Counted from the first letter of the stretch, positions 33,827 to 43,025 are shown. The stretch: DNA of 64,000 nucleotides from Streptomyces sp. A1277 (GCF_004795015.1 NZ_SSBI01000010.1:62001-126000); one strand, 5' to 3'. Numbers and translations are program-made. The notes: a model not told the origin generated them from the letters alone.

Positions 33827-33870
33827 AGCGAAGGTCCCGTCCGATCTTCCGATCGGACGGGACCTTCGCT
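33827..33870. terminator. Strong bidirectional terminator at the island edge
   Basis: Perfect 20-bp stem beginning agcgaaggtcccgtccgatc, with a 4-base loop ttcc. It sits 12 bp after the HEPN-like gene and 6 bp from the 3' end of tRNA-Ala on the other strand, so it should stop both transcripts. Confidence 0.92.
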
Positions 33871-33876
33871 GTGCGG

Positions 33877-33950
33877 TGGACCTGTGGGGATTTGAACCCC
33901 AGACCCCCTCGATGCGAACGAGGTGCGCTACCAGACTGCGCCACAGGCCC
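33877..33950 (-). tRNA. tRNA-Ala (anticodon CGC)
   Basis: 74-nt cloverleaf on the minus strand: acceptor GGGCCTG / CAGGTCC, D-arm GCGCAGTCTGGTAGCGC, anticodon stem CCTCG/CGAGG with loop TTCGCAT (anticodon CGC), and T-arm with GGTTCAAATCC. Discriminator A at 33877. CCA is not encoded. Reads GCG codons. Confidence 0.96.
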
Positions 33951-34048
33951 TTGCAACGAGTGAAACTCTAGCACCCTCGACGGGGTGCTCGGAAATCCGT
34001 TCCGCGCTGGTCAGCCGTGGCGGTGTCGCGGCGGATCCGGCGAGCGGA

Positions 34049-35188
34049 TCACTCGTTGGCGGCGCGGGGGCGGTCGCCGTCCTCGTACTGGTCGAAGAGC
34101 GGGGTGCGGCCCCGGTCGCGGGAGCGGCGGGACTGGGCCGAGCGCTGGCGCGGGGCCGGGTCGACCGGGGGCGTCTCGGCGTCCTGGGCGGGCTCGGCGG
34201 TGCTGGAGCGGGCCGCGCTCCACGTCTCCGGGTTGCCGACCTCGACGCCGCCCGTGGCGCGCGGGGCGACCGGGGCGGTGACGTAGGTGGGCAGCGGGAC
34301 CGGGACGGGCTCCCAGCTGTCGCCCTGGACCCGGCCGCGCTCGCGCTGCTGGTCCACCCACTCCGCGTGGTCCGTCTGCTCGACCAGGGCGCGGCGGCCG
34401 GCCTCCTGGGGGGAGACCGTGGGGGTGGGCTCGGGGGCCGGGTGGCGCGCCTCGGAGTCCTCGTCGGCGTCGGCGGGGGCCGGCGCGGCGGGCTGGTGGC
34501 GGCGCGGGCGGTTCTCGCGCAGCCGCTGGGCGGCCACCTCGGCGCGGCGCTGGTCCATGGTGAAGGCGAACCTGCGCCGCTCGTGCGCCCGCAGATGCGC
34601 GATGTACGCGCTGAGCAGGACGGCCGGGACGGCGGGGGCCCACAGGAAGCGGAGGCCGCCGACCGCCGCGACGATCGCGCCGAGCGTGAAGGCGAGGAAG
34701 AGGACGACGGTGGTGCGCCGACGGCGCGCGAGGACCTGGAGGCGCTGTGCGCGCCGGGCGCGCTCCGCGTCGATCCCGCCGGGGCGCACGCGCCGCCGGG
34801 CGGGGCCGGGGGCGGCGGACTCGGCGGGCACGGCGTCCCGGTCGCGTCGTCTGCGCGGGGCGCGCTCCGGCGTACCGGCCGGGTCGTGCATCCGGATCTC
34901 GGTGTGCGCCGGGGGCGCGGCGAAGGCCCGGACGTCGACGGATTCCATTCGGTCCGTGCTCACGTCCGGGTCGGCGTCGGGCGCCGCCTCGTCGTCGGTG
35001 CGCTCCTGCAGCCCCTTGGCATACCGGCGCTCCATCGCCGCCCGGCCGGACAGCAGCCGGATGGCGGTGCTGAAGCGTTCCGTCGGACGCGCTTCGTTGA
35101 GTTCGTCCTGCCTGCGGAGCCACATCGGCACCAAGTAGGCGGCCCAGGCCCCGACGATGACTGCGTAGATGAGGCCGCTGCTGCTCAC
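34049..35188 (-). CDS. sepX: SepX/GlpR, cell division-associated membrane protein
   Basis: 379 residues from GTG 35188. N-terminal membrane helix LIYAVIVGAWAAYLVPMWLR, then a polar region; two adjacent helices at about 155-195 (TTVVLFLAFTLGAIVAAVGG, FLWAPAVPAVLLSAYIAHL) follow a basic stretch; the C-terminal 170 residues are disordered. This matches the actinobacterial protein called SepX in Streptomyces and GlpR in Corynebacterium, the receptor for the MoeA-like protein Glp that works with FtsZ. The neighbourhood supports this: glp, moaC and mogA lie downstream on the same strand side. A perfect palindrome cgccaattggcg lies 36 bp upstream. Confidence 0.88.
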   Translation of the reverse strand: MSSSGLIYAVIVGAWAAYLVPMWLRRQDELNEARPTERFSTAIRLLSGRAAMERRYAKGLQERTDDEAAPDADPDVSTDRMESVDVRAFAAPPAHTEIRMHDPAGTPERAPRRRRDRDAVPAESAAPGPARRRVRPGGIDAERARRAQRLQVLARRRRTTVVLFLAFTLGAIVAAVGGLRFLWAPAVPAVLLSAYIAHLRAHERRRFAFTMDQRRAEVAAQRLRENRPRRHQPAAPAPADADEDSEARHPAPEPTPTVSPQEAGRRALVEQTDHAEWVDQQRERGRVQGDSWEPVPVPLPTYVTAPVAPRATGGVEVGNPETWSAARSSTAEPAQDAETPPVDPAPRQRSAQSRRSRDRGRTPLFDQYEDGDRPRAANE

Positions 35189-35372
35189 ATCTCACACCGT
35201 AGAGGGGTTTGCGCGGGGGCATCCGCCAATTGGCGCGGTGTGTCGCACGATCCGGCTGATATCGCGGCCTTTTTTTGTGATTGTTCAGATCAACAGTGGG
35301 TCTTTGCGTGTTCGTTAGCGGTCACGCTTCGCCTTCGGCGCGGACAATCCCGATCTAATTCGAACATGCGTT

Positions 35373-35987
35373 TTATTTCGCGGGGTGCTCCGGCCGGTCC
35401 GGCCGGGCCCGGTGCCATCTGCGCAGCAGCCCGTCCGGCACCTCCTCCGTCGTGAGCGCGTAGATCAGGTGGTCCCGCCAGGCCCCGTCGATGTGCAGAT
35501 AACGGGGTCGCAGCCCTTCCTCGCGGAATCCGAGTTTCTCGACGACGCGGCGGCTCGGACCGTTCTCCGGGCGAATGCAGACCTCGATGCGGTGGAGTCC
35601 GACCACGCGGAAACAGTGGTCGACGGCGAGGGCGACAGCCGTGGGCATCACACCGCGCCCGGCCACCTCCTGGTCCACCCAGTAGCCGACGTGCCCCGAG
35701 CACATGGAGCCCCAGGTGATCCCGGCGACGGTCAGCTGACCGACCAGCCGGCCCTGGTACTCGATGGCGAACGGCAGCATCCGGCCCGCGTTGGCCTCGG
35801 CGCGCAGGTGGCGGATCATCTGGCGGTACGTGGGCCGCTGGGCGACCGGGCCGCCGGGGGCGGGCGGCGGGACGGTCGCCTCCCAGGGGCGCAGCCAGTC
35901 CCGGTTTCGCCGGTTGACCTCGCGCCACTCGCGCTGGTCGCGCAGCTTGATGGGCCGGAGGGCGACATCGCCGTCCGCCAGGATCAC
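35373..35987 (-). CDS. RimJ/RimL-type GNAT acetyltransferase
   Basis: 204 residues from GTG 35987, 17 bp after the MogA stop. Ribosomal-protein-acetyltransferase-like layout: VALRPIKLRDQREWREVNRR, VGYWVDQEVAGRGVMPTAVA with acetyl-CoA motif A, and IRPENGPSRRVVEKLGFREE. The family acetylates protein N-termini (ribosomal S5, S18, L7/L12 in Escherichia coli); Streptomyces substrates are not known. Its constant place beside moaC-mogA-glp suggests co-transcription with them. Confidence 0.88.
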   Translation of the reverse strand: MILADGDVALRPIKLRDQREWREVNRRNRDWLRPWEATVPPPAPGGPVAQRPTYRQMIRHLRAEANAGRMLPFAIEYQGRLVGQLTVAGITWGSMCSGHVGYWVDQEVAGRGVMPTAVALAVDHCFRVVGLHRIEVCIRPENGPSRRVVEKLGFREEGLRPRYLHIDGAWRDHLIYALTTEEVPDGLLRRWHRARPDRPEHPAK

Positions 35988-36004
35988 CGGCCAGGTCGCG
36001 ACGT

Positions 36005-36514
36005 TCAGCTCGGGCTCCCGGGTCGGGGGTGGTCGCCGCCGCGCAGCTGGTCGACGGCGTGCACCAGCAGCCCCTCCAGGACGGCGAGCCCGTCGCGCAC
36101 CCCGCCGGTCGAGCCGGGCAGGTTGACGATCAGGGTGCGGCCGGCGACGCCCGCGAGGCCCCGCGAGAGCGCGGCGGTGGGGACCTTGTCGCGGCCCTCG
36201 GCCCGGATGGCCTCGGGGATGCCGGGGATCTCGTGGTCCAGGACGCGGCGGGTGGCCTCGGGGGTGCGGTCGGTGGGCGAGATGCCCGTACCACCGGTGG
36301 TGACGACGACGTCGTACGCGGCGGCCACCGCGGCGCGCAGGGCCTGCTCGACCGGGTCGCCGTCCGGCACGACCTCGGGGCCGTCGACCGTGAAGCCGAG
36401 TCCGGTCAGCGCCTCGGCGATCAGCGGTCCGCCCTTGTCGGCGTAGACCCCGGCGGACGCGCGGTTCGACGCGGTCACGACGAGGGCGCGGTACGGGGGC
36501 CCGGCGGCGCTCAC
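36005..36514 (-). CDS. mog: Molybdopterin adenylyltransferase MogA/MoaB family
   Basis: 169 residues from GTG 36514, overlapping the MoaC stop by four bases. MoCF-fold: RALVVTASNRASAGVYADKG, VVTTGGTGISPTDRTPEATR with the GGTG nucleotide-binding loop, and LIVNLPGSTGGVRDGL. It adenylates molybdopterin with ATP before molybdate insertion. With moaC and glp/moeA next to it, this is a cofactor-synthesis cluster. Confidence 0.92.
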   Translation of the reverse strand: MSAAGPPYRALVVTASNRASAGVYADKGGPLIAEALTGLGFTVDGPEVVPDGDPVEQALRAAVAAAYDVVVTTGGTGISPTDRTPEATRRVLDHEIPGIPEAIRAEGRDKVPTAALSRGLAGVAGRTLIVNLPGSTGGVRDGLAVLEGLLVHAVDQLRGGDHPRPGSPS

Positions 36515-37011
36515 GCGTCGGCTCCGGACGGCTGAGTGCGGACGTAGTCGCCGGACTTGCCGCCCGACTTCGCCTCGACGCGGACGTCGGTGATGACCGC
36601 GGACTTGTCGACGGCCTTGACCATGTCGATGACGGTGAGCGCGGCGACCGACACCGCGGTCAGGGCCTCCATCTCGACGCCCGTACGGTCGGTGGTCTTC
36701 ACCGTGGCGGTGATCTCCACGGCGTCGTCGGCCACGCTCAGCTCGACGCCCACGCCGGAGACGGCCAGCGGGTGGCAGAGGGGGATGAGGTCCGGGGTGC
36801 GCTTGGCGCCCATGATCCCGGCGATCCGGGCGGTGGCGAGGGCGTCGCCCTTGGGGACCCCCTCGCCCCGGAGCAGTTCGACGACACGCGGCGAGACGAG
36901 GACCCGGCCGCTGGCGCGGGCGACGCGCGCGGTGACGTCCTTCCCGGAGACGTCGACCATGCGGGCGGCCCCCACCTCGTCGATGTGCGTCAGCCTGTTC
37001 TGCGTACTCAA
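36511..37011 (-). CDS. moaC: Cyclic pyranopterin monophosphate synthase
   Basis: 166 residues from TTG/ATG region at 37011 (protein MSTQNRLTHIDEVGAARMVD). Family motifs: MVDVSGKDVTAR, AKRTPDLIPLCHPLAVSGV (conserved His), VKTTDRTGVEMEALTAVSVA and VDKSAVITDVRVEAKSGGKS. It converts the 8,9-dihydropyranopterin triphosphate intermediate, from GTP through MoaA, into cPMP. No moaA lies nearby. Followed by mogA with a four-base overlap. Confidence 0.96.
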   Translation of the reverse strand: MSTQNRLTHIDEVGAARMVDVSGKDVTARVARASGRVLVSPRVVELLRGEGVPKGDALATARIAGIMGAKRTPDLIPLCHPLAVSGVGVELSVADDAVEITATVKTTDRTGVEMEALTAVSVAALTVIDMVKAVDKSAVITDVRVEAKSGGKSGDYVRTQPSGADA

Positions 37012-37131
37012 CTCACTCCGCCTAGCGGTAGGGCGCCGATTCCCCGGTGCCGCACCGGGGTGCGGGACCGGGGTCCGGGGGGCGTCCCCCGATGGCGCAG
37101 CGGCAGATACCGTACCGCCACCGGCCCGCGG

Positions 37132-38442
37132 TCAGCGGAGCAGGATCACCTCGGTGTCGGTGCCGGGCTCGGCGGAGGTGACGTCCTCGGGCAGCACGAT
37201 CAGCGCGTCCGCCTGGGCGAGGGCGGCGATCAGATGCGATCCGGAACCGCCGACGGGCGTCACGGTGCCGGCCTCGGCGTCGTACGTCCCGCGCAGGAAC
37301 TGGCGGCGGCCGGCCGGTGAGGTCAGGGCCTTGTCGACGGCCAGCGTGGCCCTGGCCGTGGGGCGGGTGACCTCGGGCAGGCCCATCAGGGTGCGGATCG
37401 CGGGCCGGACGAACAGCTCGAAGGAGACGTAGCTGGAGACCGGGTTGCCGGGCAGCGCGAGCAGCGGGGTGTGGTCGGGGCCGATGGAGCCGAAACCCTG
37501 CGGTTTGCCGGGCTGCATGGCGAGCTTGCGGAAGTCGACACCGCCGCCCGGCTCGTCCTCGTCGCCCACCGAGGACAGGGCCTCCTTGACCACGTCGTAG
37601 GCGCCGACACTGACGCCCCCCGTGGTGACGACGAGGTCGGCGCGGATCAGCTGGTCCTCGATCGTGGCGCGCAGGGTCTCGGCGTCGTCGGCGACGGCAC
37701 CGACGCGGTAGGCGATGGCTCCGGCGTCCCGGGCGGCCGCGGTGAGGGCGAAGCTGTTGGAGTCGTAGATCTGGCCGCCGGTCAGCTCGCCGCCGGGCTG
37801 TACGAGCTCGCTGCCGGTGGACAGGACGACGACGCGGGGGCGGGGCCGCACCTTGATGGTGGAGCGGCCGATCGCGGCGAGCAGGCCGATCTGCGGCGGG
37901 CCGATGACCGTGCCCGCCTTGAGCGCCAGGTCGCCGGGGCGCACGTCGCTGCCCCGGGCCCGGACGTGGGCGCGGGCCTCGGCCGGGCGGTGGACGCGGA
38001 CCTCGCCGCCCGCGCCCTCGGGGGCGTCGCTGTGGGCGCGCATCGTGGCGGCGGGGCCCTCGCCCGTACCGCCGTCGGTCCACTCGACGGGGACGACGGC
38101 CTCGGCGCCCTCCGGGAGCGGGGCGCCGGTCATGATGCGGGCGGCCTCGCCGGGGCCGACGCGCTTGCCGGCGCCGAGGCCGTCGTCGCCGGCGGCGACG
38201 TCCCCGATGACGGTGAGGACGGCGGGGAACTCCTCGGTGGCGCCCTCGACGTCGGCGACGCGGACCGCGTAACCGTCCATCGAGCTGTTGTCGAAGGGCG
38301 GCAGGGCGATCTCCACCACGACGTCCTCGACCAGGACGCAGCCCTGGGCCTCGGGCAGTTGCAGCTCGATGGGTTCGAGCGGCTTCACCGCGGCGAGGAT
38401 GTCTTCCAGGTGCTCGTCCACCGACCAGATCGTGCTGCTCAA
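37132..38442 (-). CDS. glp: Glp, gephyrin/MoeA-like molybdotransferase
   Basis: 436 residues from TTG 38442, behind GAGGAG. MoeA architecture: N-terminal domain with DNSSMDGYAVR, middle IMTGAPLPEGAEAVVP, MoCF core with DLVVTTGGVSVGAYDVVKEA and FGSIGPDHTPLLALPGNPVS, and C-terminal beta domain. MoeA inserts molybdate into adenylated molybdopterin; the actinobacterial copy beside SepX/GlpR also acts as a cell-division factor (Glp). The cluster layout favours that double assignment. galU ends four bases before the start. Confidence 0.92.
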   Translation of the reverse strand: MSSTIWSVDEHLEDILAAVKPLEPIELQLPEAQGCVLVEDVVVEIALPPFDNSSMDGYAVRVADVEGATEEFPAVLTVIGDVAAGDDGLGAGKRVGPGEAARIMTGAPLPEGAEAVVPVEWTDGGTGEGPAATMRAHSDAPEGAGGEVRVHRPAEARAHVRARGSDVRPGDLALKAGTVIGPPQIGLLAAIGRSTIKVRPRPRVVVLSTGSELVQPGGELTGGQIYDSNSFALTAAARDAGAIAYRVGAVADDAETLRATIEDQLIRADLVVTTGGVSVGAYDVVKEALSSVGDEDEPGGGVDFRKLAMQPGKPQGFGSIGPDHTPLLALPGNPVSSYVSFELFVRPAIRTLMGLPEVTRPTARATLAVDKALTSPAGRRQFLRGTYDAEAGTVTPVGGSGSHLIAALAQADALIVLPEDVTSAEPGTDTEVILLR

Positions 38443-38446
38443 CGTG

Positions 38447-39349
38447 CTACATCTCCTCGGTGACGTAACTGCGGAGCCAGCTGCGGAACTCCGGCCCCAG
38501 GTCTTCACGTTCGCACGCGAGTCTGACAATGGCACGCAGATAGTCGCTGCGGTCGCCGGTGTCGTAGCGCCGGCCCTTGAAGACGACGCCGTGCACCGGG
38601 CCGCCGGCCTTCTCGTCCTCGGCGAGCAGCTGGAGCGCGTCGGTGAGCTGGATCTCGTTGCCCCGGCCCGGCTCGGTCCGGCGCAGTATCCCGAAGACGG
38701 CCGGGTCCAGGACGTAGCGGCCGATGACGGCGAGGTTGCTGGGCGCGTCGGCGGGATCCGGCTTCTCGACCAGGCCGGTGACGCGCACCACGTCCGCCTC
38801 GGCGGTGGCCTCCACGGCCGCGCAGCCGTACTGGTGGATCATCGCGGGCGGGACCTCCATGAGCGCGATGACGCTGCCGCCCTCCCGCTCCTGGACCTCG
38901 GTCATGCGGGACAGCAGCGGGTCGCGCGGGTCGATCAGGTCGTCGCCGAGCAGCACCGCGAACGGCTGGTCGCCCACGTGCGGCGCGGCGCACAGCACGG
39001 CGTGGCCGAGGCCCCGGGGGTCGCCCTGGCGCACGTAGTGCATGGTGGCGAGGTCGCTGGACTCCCGGACCTTGCGCAGCCGGTCGGCGTCGCCCTTGCG
39101 GGTCAGCGCCCCCTCCAGCTCGTAGTTCCGGTCGAAGTGGTCCTCCAGGGGACGCTTGTTGCGGCCGGTGATCATCAGGACGTCGTGCAGCCCGGCGGCC
39201 ACCGCTTCCTCGACGACGTACTGGATGGCAGGCTTGTCGACGACAGGCAGCATCTCCTTGGGAGTGGCCTTGGTGGCCGGCAGGAAGCGGGTGCCGAGGC
39301 CCGCCGCCGGGATGACGGCCTTGCTGATCCTGGGGTGCGACTGGGTCAT
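38447..39349 (-). CDS. galU: UTP-glucose-1-phosphate uridylyltransferase
   Basis: 300 residues from ATG 39349. Nucleotidyltransferase signature AVIPAAGLGTRFLPATKATP KEML (activating Lys/Arg loop), then YVVEEAVAAGLHDVLMITGR, DDLIDPRDPLLSRM and GLVEKPDPADAPSNLAVIGR, as in GalU. It makes UDP-glucose for cell-surface and trehalose metabolism. It heads a run of minus-strand genes through glp; the divergent 5-FTHF cyclo-ligase gene starts 95 bp away. Confidence 0.96.
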   Translation of the reverse strand: MTQSHPRISKAVIPAAGLGTRFLPATKATPKEMLPVVDKPAIQYVVEEAVAAGLHDVLMITGRNKRPLEDHFDRNYELEGALTRKGDADRLRKVRESSDLATMHYVRQGDPRGLGHAVLCAAPHVGDQPFAVLLGDDLIDPRDPLLSRMTEVQEREGGSVIALMEVPPAMIHQYGCAAVEATAEADVVRVTGLVEKPDPADAPSNLAVIGRYVLDPAVFGILRRTEPGRGNEIQLTDALQLLAEDEKAGGPVHGVVFKGRRYDTGDRSDYLRAIVRLACEREDLGPEFRSWLRSYVTEEM

Positions 39350-39443
39350 GGCCTGAACCTTAACCGGGACACATGGGCGGAAGATGAGCCTCCGGTTAAC
39401 TTTGTCCTCATATAGCCGTGTACGAGAGGCCGGTAGCTGCCCC

Positions 39444-40040
39444 GTGAACACCGAGTTGTCCGCAAAGGCACTCTTGCGCAGTGAACTGCTCGCCGCGCGC
39501 CGCCTCCTGACGGATCAGGACGTCGCACGGGCCGCCGCGGTTCTCGCCCGGCACGCCCTCGGCCTCCCCGAGCTCCGCGAGGCCCGTACCGTCGCCGCGT
39601 ACGTCTCGGTGGGGCGCGAGCCGGGCACCCGCGCGCTGCTGGACGCGCTGCGCGCGCGGGGCGTACGGGTGCTGCTGCCGGTGCTCCTGGCCGACAACGA
39701 CCTGGACTGGGCGCCCTACGAGGGGCCGGGCGGTCTCGCGAAGGCGGGCCGCGGGCTGCTCGAACCCGTCGGCGGGCGGCTGGGCCCCGACGCCGTCCTG
39801 GAGGCGGACGCGGTGCTGCTGCCCGGCCTGGCGGTGGACGCGCGCGGGATGCGCCTCGGGCGTGGCGGCGGCAGCTACGACCGGGTACTGGCCCGCCTGA
39901 CGGCCGCCGGCGCCACGCCCGCGCTGGTCGTCCTGCTGTACGCGAACGAGGTGGCCGCCCGGGTCCCGGAGGAACCGCACGACCACCCCGTGGACGCGGT
40001 GGTGACGCCGGAGGGCCCCCGGCGCTTCAGCGCGGGCTGA
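39444..40040 (+). CDS. 5-formyltetrahydrofolate cyclo-ligase
   Basis: 198 residues from GTG 39444 (VNTELSAKALLRSELLAARR); a longer frame exists but is not protein-like. Family markers: AYVSVGREPGTRALLDALRA, VLLPGLAVDARGMRLGRGGG with SYDRVLARL (ATP/folate site), and HDHPVDAVVTPEG. Uses ATP to convert 5-formyl-THF into 5,10-methenyl-THF. Divergent from galU; converges on the penicillin acylase gene 16 bp away. Confidence 0.94.
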   Translation: MNTELSAKALLRSELLAARRLLTDQDVARAAAVLARHALGLPELREARTVAAYVSVGREPGTRALLDALRARGVRVLLPVLLADNDLDWAPYEGPGGLAKAGRGLLEPVGGRLGPDAVLEADAVLLPGLAVDARGMRLGRGGGSYDRVLARLTAAGATPALVVLLYANEVAARVPEEPHDHPVDAVVTPEGPRRFSAG

Positions 40041-40056
40041 AACGCCGGAGCACCTT

Positions 40057-42810
40057 CTACGGCTTCAGGGTCAGCGTGTCCTTCGTCGCCCCGGCCACGG
40101 CGTTCGTGCCGTAGGCCCAGGGCAGCAGTTCACCGTTGACCCACTTGTCGGTCTGGTCGGTGTAGTGCGCGCTGAAGGCGTGCCCGGAGGCGCCGGTGAG
40201 GTTGATCCAGCGGGACTTGTCCCAGTCCCCCACGTTGACGACCATCCGCATCGACGGCACCCAGACGACCTCGTAGCCGCCGGCCGCGTTCCAGCCGGTG
40301 GCGTCCACCGCGGCCTCGCCGCCGCCGAGGTTCCACGGGCCGCGGTTGAGGACCCGCTGGAGGAAGCCGGGGCCTTCCGTACCGAGGGTCTGGTTCTTCA
40401 GGGTCAGCTGGTGCAGCCGGCCCCAGTTCCAGGTGGTGATGTCCTTGCCGAGCTTGGCCGTCAGCTCCCAGCGGGCGTCCTCCATGGCGCGGGCGAACAG
40501 CTCGTCACGGGTCTCGGTCGCCTTGTCCTTGCGGCTCTTGGGCGACTTCCACCAGTCGCTGTCCGGCTTGTCCATGATGTTGGCGACGACCTGGTACCAG
40601 CGGTCGCCGCCGTCCGGCTGCGCCGAGTCCGGGGAGCGCTGGCCGCACTCGCGTACGAGGCGGTCCTGCTCGTCGACCGGGCCCGAGCTGTTGGCAGGGC
40701 GCACGTTCAGGCACTCGCCCTCGACGCGCATCTCCTTGGGCAGCTTGTCGCCAAAGGCCAGCTTCAGGATGTTGCGCCAGACGCCGTTGAAGTACGCGGC
40801 GGCGGCCGAGTCGGCCTCCTGGGTGTAGTCCCAGCCCTCCAGCAGCTTCTGCGCCTGGCGGACGTCCTTGTCGGAGACGTTGATCTTCAGCAGTTCGGGC
40901 ACCAGCAGCGCGGCGATCTCGCTGGTGTTGTCCATCTGCATCTTCTGCATGTCTTCGGTCGAGATCTTGCCGCCGCCCTTGATCTTCGACTGGATGAGGT
41001 CGTTGATCCGCTGGCTGCGGCTGCCGTAGCCCCAGTCCTTGGTGAGCAGGTACGGGTACTTGTCCTCGTCGATCACGGCCTGGTTGGCGGTGACGATGTA
41101 GCCGCGCTTCGGGTTGTACTCGTAGGGCAGCTCGTCGAAGGCGATCGGGTCCTTCTTCCACCCGTACGACGAGGACCAGCCGGGGCTGGGCGTGGTGCCG
41201 TCGCCCTGCTTGCGGACCGGGATCTTCCCCGGGGCCTGGTAGCCGATGTTGCCCTTGGTGTCGGCGTAGATGAGGTTCTGCGAGGGAACCTCGAAGTGCT
41301 GGGCCGCCGCGCGGAAGGTCGTGAAGTCCTTGGCGCGGTTGAGCTCGAAGACGGCGTCCATGGAGTGGCCGGGGTCCAGCGCGGTCCACTTCAGGGCGAC
41401 GGCGTAACCGTCCGCGCGGTCCGGCGCGGAGTTGGCGACGGGTGCCTTCTGGCCGACCTTCTCCAGCTCGCTGCTGCGGTCGGAGACCAGCGGGCCGTTG
41501 TTGGTCTCGCGGACGGTGATGTGCCGGTCCTTGCCGCCGGCGACCTTGATGGTCTCCTCGCGGGTGGTGAACGGCTTCGTCTTGCCGTCGTACAGGTAGC
41601 CGTCGGCGGAGATCTTCTCCAGGAAGAGGTCGGTGACGTCGGCGCCGAGGTTGGTGAAGCCCCAGGCGATGTCCTGGTTGTGGCCGATGATCACACCGGG
41701 CATCCCGGAGAAGGTGTAGCCGGCCGTGTCGTACTTGCAGGTTTCGGAGACCTGCCGGCAGTGAAGGCCCATCTGGTACCAGAGGGACGGCAGCATCGGC
41801 GCGAGGTGCGGGTCGTTGGCGAGCAGCGGCTTGTCGGTGGTCGTGTACTTGCCGGAGACCACCCAGGAGTTCGAGCCGATCCCGGTGCCGTTGGGGCCGA
41901 GCAGCGCGGGGATCTCGTCCAGGGTGTCGGAGAGCGCGCCGAGCTGCGTGGTCAGGCCCTGGGTGGCGCCCTCCACGGTGGCCGCGTCGCTGCCCTCGGA
42001 GTCCGTCGCCTTCGGGTCGAACTTGCCGGTGAGCGAGGAGATGGCGCCCCCGGTGACGATCGGCTCGTGCTTGTCGTACGGGTAGTCCGGGTACAGGTCC
42101 TTGATCTGCTTGCCGTCGAGCCGGCTCGTCATCAGCGAGCGGTCGATCTCGTCCTGCATGTTGCCGCGCAGGTCCCAGGCCATCGCCTTCAGCCAGGCGA
42201 CCGAGTCGACCGGGGTCCACTTCGACGGCTTGTAGTCGTTGGTGAAGCCGAGGGCGGCGTACTCGACGGAGATGTCCTTGCCGTCGCGCCCCTTGAGGTA
42301 GGAGTTCACGCCGTCCGCGTACGCCTGGAGGTTCTTCTTGGTCTCCGCGGACAGGACGGTGTCGTACTCCTCCTGCGCGACCTTGCGCCAGCCGAGCGTG
42401 CGCAGGAAGGAGTCCGTCTCGACCTGGCCGGAGCCGAACATCTCGGAGAGCCGGCCGGCCGTCAGGTGGCGGCGGACGTCCATCTCCCAGAAGCGGTCCT
42501 GCGCCTGGACGAAGCCCTGCGCGCGGAACAGGTCGGCGTCGGAGTCCGCGTAGATCTGCGGGATCCCGTAGCCGTCGCGCTTGACCTCGACGTTGCCGGA
42601 GAGGCCGTCGAGGTGGATGGTCCCGTTGGTCTGCGGGTACGAGGCGCGCACGGTGGATACGGACCAGTACGTTCCGTAACCGATACCCGCGACGAGCGCC
42701 AGCACCAGGACGATCACGATCAGGCGGGCGCGGCGCCCCTTCTTCTTCTTGCGCGGCCCGCCACCGGCGGTACCGGTGGATCCGGAAGAGGCGGTTGTTG
42801 TGGCGGGCAT
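40057..42810 (-). CDS. Membrane-anchored penicillin acylase family hydrolase
   Basis: 917 residues from ATG 42810. A basic GGGPRKKKKGRRAR stretch and one helix (LIVIVLVLALVAGIGYGTYW, 30-49) anchor the protein outside the membrane. The Ntn-hydrolase precursor layout follows: alpha part with QDRFWEMDVRRHLTAGRLSE, a spacer, then the autocleavage site GIGSNSWVVSG with nucleophile S313 becoming the new N-terminus, and DPHLAPMLPSLWYQMGL. Substrates could be acyl-homoserine lactones, beta-lactams or lipids; not distinguishable. Nothing suggests inactivation. Confidence 0.93.
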   Translation of the reverse strand: MPATTTASSGSTGTAGGGPRKKKKGRRARLIVIVLVLALVAGIGYGTYWSVSTVRASYPQTNGTIHLDGLSGNVEVKRDGYGIPQIYADSDADLFRAQGFVQAQDRFWEMDVRRHLTAGRLSEMFGSGQVETDSFLRTLGWRKVAQEEYDTVLSAETKKNLQAYADGVNSYLKGRDGKDISVEYAALGFTNDYKPSKWTPVDSVAWLKAMAWDLRGNMQDEIDRSLMTSRLDGKQIKDLYPDYPYDKHEPIVTGGAISSLTGKFDPKATDSEGSDAATVEGATQGLTTQLGALSDTLDEIPALLGPNGTGIGSNSWVVSGKYTTTDKPLLANDPHLAPMLPSLWYQMGLHCRQVSETCKYDTAGYTFSGMPGVIIGHNQDIAWGFTNLGADVTDLFLEKISADGYLYDGKTKPFTTREETIKVAGGKDRHITVRETNNGPLVSDRSSELEKVGQKAPVANSAPDRADGYAVALKWTALDPGHSMDAVFELNRAKDFTTFRAAAQHFEVPSQNLIYADTKGNIGYQAPGKIPVRKQGDGTTPSPGWSSSYGWKKDPIAFDELPYEYNPKRGYIVTANQAVIDEDKYPYLLTKDWGYGSRSQRINDLIQSKIKGGGKISTEDMQKMQMDNTSEIAALLVPELLKINVSDKDVRQAQKLLEGWDYTQEADSAAAAYFNGVWRNILKLAFGDKLPKEMRVEGECLNVRPANSSGPVDEQDRLVRECGQRSPDSAQPDGGDRWYQVVANIMDKPDSDWWKSPKSRKDKATETRDELFARAMEDARWELTAKLGKDITTWNWGRLHQLTLKNQTLGTEGPGFLQRVLNRGPWNLGGGEAAVDATGWNAAGGYEVVWVPSMRMVVNVGDWDKSRWINLTGASGHAFSAHYTDQTDKWVNGELLPWAYGTNAVAGATKDTLTLKP

Positions 42811-43025
42811 CGCTGTCCTTCGAGGGCAGGGCGGTCCTGGGAGTGCAGGAGCAACCATAGGCGCAGCGCGTAAGCCACTCGGACGCGGTATCAGGATGGC
42901 TCGAATTGCGTAGCGATCGTACGAATACTCGAACGCATCAAGAAAACGTTAAAGATTAGGTAAGGTAACGAAGTACCGGCCACCGGAAGAGGATCCGGCA
43001 GGCGTACGCAGGGAAGGACCGGCCA

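Noticed and set aside
35224..35244. GACAC motif and perfect palindrome cgccaattggcg upstream of sepX as WhiA/WhiB control site
   Set aside because: A five-base motif is too common to count, and the palindrome has no known binder; kept only as a remark under sepX.
40165..42873. 902-codon plus-strand open frame opposite the penicillin acylase gene
   Set aside because: No domain, no ribosome binding site and shadow-like composition; the minus strand carries all acylase motifs.
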